From Chitinophagaceae bacterium UBA1953 (GTDB taxonomy: Bacteria; Bacteroidota; Bacteroidia; Chitinophagales; Chitinophagaceae): 64,000 bases of DNA. Each line of letters opens with the position of its first letter. Position 1 is the stretch's first letter. Of the stretch, positions 57,225-64,000 are shown in pieces. Below the pieces are notes generated by a model, which did no database searches, was not told where the DNA came from, and saw only the letters and a list, made by a program, of their open reading frames with translations. The stretch lies in the NCBI GenBank assembly GCA_002336115.1, contig DDEN01000045.1:62001-126000 (forward strand), given 5' to 3'. The position numbers were made by a program, and so were the translations under genes.

Positions 57225-60050
57225 GTGAAATATCTAATTGGCATCATCTTAACTTTCATTTCTTTACCATGTATTGCCCAGCAATCATATTGGCAGCAAC
57301 TGGTCAATTTTAAAATTGAGGTAACTCTTAACGATGCAGACCATACTCTGGATGGTTTTGAAAAAATTGAATACATCAATAACTCGCCGGATACCTTACA
57401 TTTCATCTGGTTCCATTTGTGGCCAAATGCATATCGTACCGATAAAACAGCATTCAGCGATCAGATGCTGCAAAATGGAAGAACTGATTTTTACTTCTCC
57501 AAAAAAGAAGACAGAGGTTACATCAACAGGTTAGATTTCCGTGTTAATAATGCACTTGCAAAAACAGAAGATCATCCGCAGCATATTGATATTATTAAAG
57601 TTATTTTACCTAAACCGTTGCTTCCGGGCGAGAACATTGAGATAACAACTCCATTTCATGTTCAGTTACCGAAAAACTTTTCAAGAGGCGGGCACGTTGG
57701 CCAAACATACCAGGTAACACAATGGTATCCTAAACCTGCTGTTTATGATAAAGATGGCTGGCATCCCATGCCTTATCTGGATCAGGGAGAGTTTTACAGC
57801 GAGTTTGGCAATTACGAAGTAAAAGTTACTGTGCCAAAAAGTTACGTTGTATTAAGCAGCGGTGAGCTGCAGAATGAAGATGAAAAAGACTGGCTGAAAG
57901 AAAGAGCAAATTACAAAAGCCCTGTGCAGGCAGTTTCAAAATATAAAACCGCTCAGCAGGTTAAATCAAAACAGTCTATCCTTACACCAAAGAATGAGCC
58001 AACAAAAACATTGCTGTTTAAACAAGCCAATATTCACGATTTTGCATGGTTTGCAAGTAAGAAATATATTGTAAACTTCGATACACTTATCCTAAACAAC
58101 CGAACAATAGAAATTTACTGCGCTTATACTGAAAGCGGCAAACAGGTTTGGAAAAACAGTACACAGATGCTAAAAAATGCAATTGTTTTCAGGAGTAAAA
58201 CAATTGGCGAGTACCAATACAATATTGCCACTGCTGTTGAAGCAAAAATGGGGTTTGACGGCGGTATGGAATATCCCTGTATTACCGCCATTTCTCCCGT
58301 AAAAAATGAGCAAGACCTTGAGAATGTAATTGAACATGAAATAGGGCACAACTGGTTCCAGGGAATGCTTGCAAATAATGAGCGTATCTACCCCTGGTTT
58401 GATGAAGGCATCAATTCATATTACGATGAACGCTTTACAAAAGAATACAGCCGTTATAAAACACCACAAAAGAAAAAACCTTTTGGTCTTGATCTCAATG
58501 AAAAAACAGTGTTAGAAAGTTTTGAGCGATGGAAAAAAGATCAGCCATTAACAACACCAAGCGATTCACTCACTGAAGCCAATTACAATTTAATTGCTTA
58601 CACGAAGGGTGCATTGTTTATGAAAATGCTGGAACAACAACTTGGGCAGAAACTTTTTGACGATGCCATGAAAACCTATTTTCAGCAATGGAAACTGAAA
58701 CATCCATCTCCTGTTGATCTTAAAACTTCACTTGAAAAATCATCGGGGAAAAATCTCGATTCCTCTTTTGCATTACTTCATCAGAAAGGATCATTCGTTC
58801 CCGAACACAAAAAGAAATTGGAATTTGCCCCAATCATAGGAAATAACACTGTTGACAAAAATGTCATCATCGCAACTCCACTTGCCGGATTTAATATGTA
58901 TGATGGTTTAATGCCCGGTATAGCAATTGGCAATTACACACTACCACCAACCCGGTTTCAATTCATTATTGCCCCAATGTATGCCATAAAGAGTAACCAA
59001 ATAAATGGCATTGGTCGTATAAGTTACACAATATATCCGCAGAAAACATTTCAGCGTGTAATAATGGCTGTAAATGCAATGAGGTTCAGCTCAGATGATT
59101 TTACAGACACTGCCGGTACAAAATATATTACCGGGTTCCGTAAATTCTCCGCTTTTGTAAAGTTTGTTCTGAAAGAAAATGATCCACTGAGCAGCCGTGA
59201 ACGTTTTGTTCAGTGGAAAACTTTTTTCTTCAATGAAGACAACCTGCATTTTAAAAGAGACAGTTTGCCTAACGGAAATCTATATACCAAAATAACCAAG
59301 TCACAATCGGATCGTTATCTCAACCAGCTTCGTTTTGTAGTGCAGGATACAAGAGTTCTTTATCCGTATAAAGCTGAATTGCTGACGGAACATGCAAAAG
59401 ATTTTGTAAGGTTAGCTTTTACCGGAAATTATTACTTTAATTACAACGATCATCTTGGTGCAGATGTAAGAGTATTTGCCGGAAAATTTATTTATCTCGG
59501 AAATAAAACCACCAGCAAACAGTTTTTAAATGATGCTTATCACTTGAACCTGAGCGGGCCAAAAGGATATGAAGACTATACATATAGTAATTATTTTTTT
59601 GGCCGTAATGAATTTGAAGGTTTCGCCAATCAGCAGGTGATGATGCGGGATGGTGGTTTTAAAGTACGTACTGATATGCTTGCAAGCAAAGTCGGCAAAA
59701 CAGATAACTGGTTAGCAGCTATCAATTTCACAAGCAATATTCCTGACCAGATTAATATTCTAAAAATATTACCGGTAAAAATTCCTTTAAAGGTATTTCT
59801 TGATCTTGGCACTTATGCCGAAGCATGGGAAGCAAATGCTGAAGGAAATAAAATTTTGTATGATGCAGGATTTCAGCTTTCGTTGCTGAAGAACACGATA
59901 AATATTTACTTCCCGTTATTATACAGCAAGGTTTATAAAGATTATTTCAACTCCACCATTCCTGACAAAAAGTTTTTGAAAAACATTGCATTCAGTATAG
60001 ACATTCAAAATCTCAGCCTCAAAAAAGTTGACAGGCTGATGCCATTCTGA
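57225..60050 (+). CDS. M1 family metallopeptidase with C-terminal barrel-like domain
   Basis: 941 aa, GTG start. Residues 1-530 match the preceding paralogue (KIEYINNSPDTLHFIWFHLW; zinc motif IEHEIGHNWFQGML with His371 and Glu372; WFDEGINSYYDER). Residues 545-941 are amphipathic strands (FQFIIAPMYAIKSNQINGIG, GRISYTIYPQKTFQRVIM, TGNYYFNYNDHLGADVRVFA, NIAFSIDIQNLSLKK) typical of an outer-membrane barrel. A peptidase anchored by a fused barrel would act at the cell surface or on the periplasmic face. Tandem duplication of the preceding gene, 43 bp apart. Confidence 0.88.
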   Translation: MKYLIGIILTFISLPCIAQQSYWQQLVNFKIEVTLNDADHTLDGFEKIEYINNSPDTLHFIWFHLWPNAYRTDKTAFSDQMLQNGRTDFYFSKKEDRGYINRLDFRVNNALAKTEDHPQHIDIIKVILPKPLLPGENIEITTPFHVQLPKNFSRGGHVGQTYQVTQWYPKPAVYDKDGWHPMPYLDQGEFYSEFGNYEVKVTVPKSYVVLSSGELQNEDEKDWLKERANYKSPVQAVSKYKTAQQVKSKQSILTPKNEPTKTLLFKQANIHDFAWFASKKYIVNFDTLILNNRTIEIYCAYTESGKQVWKNSTQMLKNAIVFRSKTIGEYQYNIATAVEAKMGFDGGMEYPCITAISPVKNEQDLENVIEHEIGHNWFQGMLANNERIYPWFDEGINSYYDERFTKEYSRYKTPQKKKPFGLDLNEKTVLESFERWKKDQPLTTPSDSLTEANYNLIAYTKGALFMKMLEQQLGQKLFDDAMKTYFQQWKLKHPSPVDLKTSLEKSSGKNLDSSFALLHQKGSFVPEHKKKLEFAPIIGNNTVDKNVIIATPLAGFNMYDGLMPGIAIGNYTLPPTRFQFIIAPMYAIKSNQINGIGRISYTIYPQKTFQRVIMAVNAMRFSSDDFTDTAGTKYITGFRKFSAFVKFVLKENDPLSSRERFVQWKTFFFNEDNLHFKRDSLPNGNLYTKITKSQSDRYLNQLRFVVQDTRVLYPYKAELLTEHAKDFVRLAFTGNYYFNYNDHLGADVRVFAGKFIYLGNKTTSKQFLNDAYHLNLSGPKGYEDYTYSNYFFGRNEFEGFANQQVMMRDGGFKVRTDMLASKVGKTDNWLAAINFTSNIPDQINILKILPVKIPLKVFLDLGTYAEAWEANAEGNKILYDAGFQLSLLKNTINIYFPLLYSKVYKDYFNSTIPDKKFLKNIAFSIDIQNLSLKKVDRLMPF

Positions 60051-60970
60051 TGAGCAGTATTCAATTCATAAAACATGCAGGTATCGACCTGCAAAAATGG
60101 GATGATTGTATCAATCAATCGCCAAATGGGTTAATCTATGCTTATTCCTGGTATCTCAATGCAATGACTGGTGGTCAATGGGATGCTCTTATTTTGAACA
60201 ATTATGAAGCAGTGATGCCGCTTACCTGGAACAAGAAGTATGGTGTGCATTATTTGTACCAGCCTTTTTTCTGTGCATCACTTGGCATCTTCAGCAGAAA
60301 GGCAATAACAAAAGCACTGCTCAGCGACTTTCTTCATACAATACCACCACGGTTTAAATATATTGATATTTACCTCAATCAGCACAACCTGTTTGCAGTT
60401 GATGGCTTTCCATTAACAGAAAGAATCAATTATGTTTTGCAGCTTAATAATTCGTACGAGAACATCAACAATAAATACAGAACAAATATGAAAAGAAATA
60501 TTAAGAAAGCAGAAGAAAGCAAACTGATTGTAAAAGAAGATATTGATATTGCAGACATTCTCCTTCTTGCAAAAGAAACCATGCAGCGTGTTTCGCCCAT
60601 TACAGACGAACAGATATTACGCTTTAAACATGTTTTCGCTGTTGCAAAACAAAATACAAAAGCAGAAACGATCGGGATTTTTTCACAACGGAATGAATTG
60701 CTTGCATCAGCAGCATTTTTATATTCGCACCGGCGATGGTATTATATTCTTGTAGGAAATCATCCAAACGGGAAAACACTCGGCGCTTCACATTATCTAA
60801 TTGACCGCTTTATTCATAAACATGCAGCATCGAACGATCTGCTTGATTTTGAAGGAAGCGACATCCGTAATCTTGCTTTCTTTTACAGCAGCTATGGAGC
60901 TACTGAAGAAAAATATCCCGCACTTCGCATGAACAGGTTACCAAAGCTTTTGCGTTGGTTAAAAGAATAA
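60050..60970 (+). CDS. GNAT/FemAB-like acyltransferase-fold protein
   Basis: 306 aa, overlapping the previous stop as TGATG (translational coupling). Two-lobe arrangement: N-terminal lobe SPNGLIYAYSWYLNAMTGGQ near residue 23, C-terminal lobe with RTNMKRNIKKAEESKLIVKE near residue 144, GIFSQRNELLASAAFLYSHR near residue 208 and TLGASHYLIDRFIHKHAA near residue 243, ending DFEGSDIRNLAFFYSSYGAT. Family of GNAT-like proteins with aminoacyl transfer as one known role; substrate unknown. Confidence 0.7.
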   Translation: MSSIQFIKHAGIDLQKWDDCINQSPNGLIYAYSWYLNAMTGGQWDALILNNYEAVMPLTWNKKYGVHYLYQPFFCASLGIFSRKAITKALLSDFLHTIPPRFKYIDIYLNQHNLFAVDGFPLTERINYVLQLNNSYENINNKYRTNMKRNIKKAEESKLIVKEDIDIADILLLAKETMQRVSPITDEQILRFKHVFAVAKQNTKAETIGIFSQRNELLASAAFLYSHRRWYYILVGNHPNGKTLGASHYLIDRFIHKHAASNDLLDFEGSDIRNLAFFYSSYGATEEKYPALRMNRLPKLLRWLKE

Positions 60971-61001
60971 TACTCCCAGTACAACAGAGGTCGAGACGGA
61001 A

Positions 61002-61667
61002 TTATCCTTCCAGTATTTTTTCAGCAACTACAAGATCAATGGGATTGGTAATTTTAATATTGTTTTCCTCTCCTTGTACCAATGTAACTTTTAAACCAAA
61101 TGCCTCCATTACATTTGCTTCATCTGTAAAACGTTCTTTATAGTCAATTGCATAAGCAGGCAGAAGAATTTTGCTGTGAAACGTTTGAGGAGTTTGCACT
61201 AACCTGAGCTTTGTTCTGTCAACCGGATCATTTCCTTCATCACTAACCATGCGTACACTATCTCTGCATTCAATTGCAGGAACAGCGCTTCCTGTTTCGA
61301 GAGCGGTATTGTAACAACGTTGGATAAGACCGGGGCTTACAAGGCAACGCACACCATCATGTACAAATATGATTGATTCATCAGTAACAAGCTTTAAACC
61401 ATTCTGCACTGAATGAAATCTTGTTTCGCCACCAACTGTTAACTGAATTTGCTGTTCATCAAAAAAACCATCAATGATTTCCTTACCCAGTTCCAGATGT
61501 TCTTCGGGTAACACCACAATAATTTTAATTCCTGGTATTGCTTTCAGAAAAGAAGCAATTGTATAGTAAAGAACAGGTTTACTTTTTAACAATAAAAACT
61601 GTTTGGGAAGTGCCGAACCCATCCTTTTTCCCGAACCTCCGGCTACAATTACTGCATAAGTTTGCAT
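61002..61667 (-). CDS. ispD: 2-C-methyl-D-erythritol 4-phosphate cytidylyltransferase
   Basis: 221 aa; third step of the MEP isoprenoid pathway. VIVAGGSGKRMGSALPKQFL at residues 6-25 (CTP loop), IFVHDGVRCLVSPGLI near residue 98, VDRTKLRLVQTPQTF near residue 147, FTDEANVMEAFGLKVTLVQG near residue 176 and NNIKITNPIDLVVAEKIL. The frame is open to 61715, but the ATG at 61667 yields the family N-terminus. Convergent with the GNAT-like gene (31-bp gap). Confidence 0.93.
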   Translation of the reverse strand: MQTYAVIVAGGSGKRMGSALPKQFLLLKSKPVLYYTIASFLKAIPGIKIIVVLPEEHLELGKEIIDGFFDEQQIQLTVGGETRFHSVQNGLKLVTDESIIFVHDGVRCLVSPGLIQRCYNTALETGSAVPAIECRDSVRMVSDEGNDPVDRTKLRLVQTPQTFHSKILLPAYAIDYKERFTDEANVMEAFGLKVTLVQGEENNIKITNPIDLVVAEKILEG

Positions 61668-61719
61668 AAATCGATATGGCTTGGTATTGCTGATTATTTT
61701 CCAGCAAACCTTCATTGTT

Positions 61720-62715
61720 TTAGTTTAATAATAGTTTGCATTCTGCAATTAAACGTTCTTTGTTAATTGCAGCAGTTCCAACTTCTTCACATACCAGCCC
61801 GCCTGCAACATTGGCTACTTCTGCCATCAGTTTTACATTTTTTGTTACTGTATATACCAACGAGGCAACAGCAATAACAGTATCCCCTGCACCACTTACA
61901 TCGGCTATACTTCTGAAATGGGATGCAATAATACCTGCTTCTTTTTCGCTGTTATAAAACACCCCTTTCTCTGACAGCGTAATAAACGAAATATTGTGAT
62001 GCAGCTTCTCATTCAGCCTGCTATGAATTGCCTGCAACGATTCGGTATTAACATCTTCAATAAGTAAATTCAGCCCATCCTTAACTTCCTTAAGATTGGG
62101 TTTAAAAATGGTTACACCTTTATAATTGAAAAAGTTTTTACGCTTTGGATCAACCGCTGTGATGATTCCATGATGATGGCAAAGATCAATTGCTTTTTGA
62201 ATAACCAATTCAGTTAAAACGCCCTTATTATAATCTTCGAAGATGATAATCGTTGGTTTTTCAGTTGCAATGAATGTTTGCAGTGCAAGTATGAGGCGGT
62301 TCTCATCCTCATACCACAAATCGTGCGTAATCTCATTATCCAGCCGCATCATTTGCTGGTTACGGCTTATGATTCTTGTTTTATTTGTAGTAATCCGTTT
62401 TGTGCTGCTGAGCAAAAAATCTGTTTTAATGTTCTTCTCCTGTAGTAATCTTGAAAGAAGTCTGCCTTCTTCATCATCACCTAATACACTTAACATTGAA
62501 ACAGATGCACCAAGAGAAGCCAGGTTTAAAGCAACATTGGCAGCGCCGCCCATCCGGTATTCTTTTTTATCCAATGAAACAATGGGAACCGGGGCTTCGG
62601 GAGAAATACGATCCACATGCCCCCACATATATGTATCAAGCATTACATCTCCAATCACGCCCACTTTTACATGGGCAAGCTGGTTGAACAATTCATCAAA
62701 ATTCACTTCACTCAT
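61720..62715 (-). CDS. D-glycero-beta-D-manno-heptose-7-phosphate kinase (PfkB)
   Basis: 331 aa, PfkB sugar kinase equal to the N-terminal half of HldE. VGVIGDVMLDTYMWGHVDRI near residue 18, APVPIVSLDKKEYRMGGAAN near residue 41, VALNLASLGA, FEDYNKGVLT near residue 156, VDPKRKNFFNYKGVTIFKPN near residue 183 and DVSGAGDTVIAVA near residue 270 with the catalytic Asp. The adenylyltransferase half is missing, so another gene must supply it. Start overlaps the upstream permease stop by 8 bp (62708-62715); an extension to 62769 is not favoured. Confidence 0.88.
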   Translation of the reverse strand: MSEVNFDELFNQLAHVKVGVIGDVMLDTYMWGHVDRISPEAPVPIVSLDKKEYRMGGAANVALNLASLGASVSMLSVLGDDEEGRLLSRLLQEKNIKTDFLLSSTKRITTNKTRIISRNQQMMRLDNEITHDLWYEDENRLILALQTFIATEKPTIIIFEDYNKGVLTELVIQKAIDLCHHHGIITAVDPKRKNFFNYKGVTIFKPNLKEVKDGLNLLIEDVNTESLQAIHSRLNEKLHHNISFITLSEKGVFYNSEKEAGIIASHFRSIADVSGAGDTVIAVASLVYTVTKNVKLMAEVANVAGGLVCEEVGTAAINKERLIAECKLLLN

Positions 62716-64000
62716 CTTTCGTTTTATTCTTTTTATTAGCAACTGCAAGATAATAAACAGGAATACCAATCAGCACAATAATTAATCCGGGCCATGTAAA
62801 CTCCGGTTTAAACCATATCAGCAAAGCACAAAATGCTATTCCCATAATTATATACATAACAGGCAAAACAGGATAACCAAATGCTTTATACGGACGTTCT
62901 ATATCGGGTCTTTTTTTACGGAGAATAAATATTCCACCAATCGTAAGCATGTAAAAGAGTACAACAACAAACGAAATCATATCGAGCAACTGTCCATATC
63001 TGCCACTCACACTCCACAAACAGGCAATGACACATTGCACCCATAAACTCCATTGTGGAACTGCAAACTTATTCAGCTCTCCCGCCTGTTTAAAAAACAA
63101 TCCATCTTTTGCCATGGTATAATAAACTCTTGCTCCGGCAAGGATTAACCCGTTGTTGCAACCAAAAGTCGAAACCATGATCATCAATGCAATAATCACT
63201 GTTCCTGCATTTCCAAAAATTGCATTGGAAGCAGCAACAGCAACCCGGTCTTTATCTGCCGATGCGATCCCCTGCAAGGGAAGCTGAGCGGTGTACATAA
63301 TATTTGCCGATACATAAATAATGGTAACGATTAGTGTTCCAAGAAACAAACTCATTCCTATATTCCGTTTCGGGTTTTTGATTTCGCCTGCAATAAAGGT
63401 TACGTTGTTCCATGCATCACTGCTGAAAATAGAACCAACCATTGCTGCAGCAATTGCACCTAAAGCTGCAATGGTTGTATAACTTGTAGTTGTCCCGTCT
63501 TTACTTAAAGCCTGTAGGTTCCATGCATTACTCCAGTTTGCCGACCACACATCAGGTTTTAAAAAGATTAAACCAAAAATGATAAGACCAAATAAACTCA
63601 GCAGTTTGGTTACAGTAAATGTTGTCTGAATCAGTTTTCCTTCTTTTACGCCTCTTGTATTTACAAAAGTGAGCAATACAATTAAAGCAATGGAAACAAG
63701 CTGTGCAGGCGATATTTTAATAAAACCCAGATCAAATGCAACCAGGTCTTCACTTACACCAGGAATTAAATAAGCAAGGAATTTGGAAAACGCCACACCT
63801 ACCGCTGCAATGGTTGCGGTTTGAATAACAGTGAAAAAACTCCAGCCGTATAAAAAGCCAAGCAATGGATTATACGCTTCTTTGAGGTACACGTATTGTC
63901 CGCCGGCTTTCGGGTACATGCCGCTTAATTCGCCATAACTAACGGCGGCGGTCAGCGTCATAAAACCGGTAATCAACCATACAACTATTAACCAGCCAGC
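62708..64000 (-). CDS. APC family amino acid permease, 5' end outside window
   Basis: At least 430 codons; the frame continues to the right edge without a start. About eleven membrane helices are visible. The ELSGMYPKAGGQYVYLKEAY near the left part of the visible protein and GWSFFTVIQTATIAAVGVAF mark the APC fold, and SSDAWNNVTFIAGEIKNPKR is the TM6/loop region shared by LAT-type exchangers. Substrate unknown, probably neutral amino acids. Co-directional with the heptose kinase with an 8-bp overlap. Confidence 0.88.
   Translation of the reverse strand, partial: AGWLIVVWLITGFMTLTAAVSYGELSGMYPKAGGQYVYLKEAYNPLLGFLYGWSFFTVIQTATIAAVGVAFSKFLAYLIPGVSEDLVAFDLGFIKISPAQLVSIALIVLLTFVNTRGVKEGKLIQTTFTVTKLLSLFGLIIFGLIFLKPDVWSANWSNAWNLQALSKDGTTTSYTTIAALGAIAAAMVGSIFSSDAWNNVTFIAGEIKNPKRNIGMSLFLGTLIVTIIYVSANIMYTAQLPLQGIASADKDRVAVAASNAIFGNAGTVIIALMIMVSTFGCNNGLILAGARVYYTMAKDGLFFKQAGELNKFAVPQWSLWVQCVIACLWSVSGRYGQLLDMISFVVVLFYMLTIGGIFILRKKRPDIERPYKAFGYPVLPVMYIIMGIAFCALLIWFKPEFTWPGLIIVLIGIPVYYLAVANKKNKTKDE

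Overview
The window looks like a chromosomal segment of a Bacteroidota member, most probably family Chitinophagaceae. The signs are: repeated TAnnTTTG promoter -7 elements close to start codons, a SusC/SusD pair, an alpha-oxoamine synthase of the sphingolipid type, a PafA-type phosphatase, many outer-membrane beta-barrel proteins with AQ-ending signal peptides, and Bacteroidota-typical families (HYC_CC_PP, DUF3467, FHS sugar permease, SWIB protein with a lysine-rich tail). The genus cannot be fixed from sequence alone.

Layout. 1-2600: PafA-like phosphatase (cut by the left edge) and a serine palmitoyltransferase-like enzyme. 2650-5640: an accessory patch with a decayed gene tail, an O-antigen ligase-like membrane protein, a structured inverted-repeat element, an ORF made of sixteen 21-bp repeats, and the 5' stub of an IS256-type transposase. 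5640-8730: a metal-uptake pair (HYC_CC_PP protein plus a TonB receptor with an N-terminal CxxC heavy-metal domain). 8747-25815: mostly core genes (SWIB protein, fructosamine kinase-like, outer-membrane proteins, metallophosphoesterase, metallo-hydrolase, ParA, Fmt, M16 peptidase, LysM protein, RNase H, AarF kinase, rRNA methyltransferase). 25850-38450: proton-translocating transhydrogenase operon, a thyA / four-helix-bundle / folA / methyltransferase cluster, proline dehydrogenase, aspartate kinase, an Ldh-family dehydrogenase, DUF3467 and tRNA-Asp. 38541-52783: a carbohydrate locus on the minus strand (LacI regulator, DUF6786-like protein, L-fucose isomerase, FucP-type permease, SusC, SusD, GH16, GH116), with two near-identical LacI-type operators. 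53182-64000: Gfo/Idh/MocA oxidoreductase, polyprenyl glycosylphosphotransferase, two tandem M1 peptidases (one with a C-terminal barrel-like domain), GNAT/FemAB-like protein, IspD, heptose kinase and an APC permease cut by the right edge.

How genes work together. HYC_CC_PP and the HMA-TonB receptor form a likely copper-type metal import or handling unit. PntAa/PntAb/PntB make NADPH; ThyA and FolA close the thymidylate-folate cycle and Fmt uses formyl-folate. The LacI regulator probably represses itself and the DUF6786-fucI-fucP operon; SusCD with GH16 and GH116 would supply sugars from an external glycan, although fuculokinase and fuculose-phosphate aldolase are absent here.

Most unusual signal. 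Short word-stutter sequences (2-4 near-copies of 7-11 nt words) sit in several gene junctions and also appear as in-frame insertions inside conserved genes (fmt, the rRNA methyltransferase twice, an O-methyltransferase, and the folA C-terminus). Three related copies bracket the four-helix-bundle gene and folA. This is the best candidate for an undescribed system in the window.
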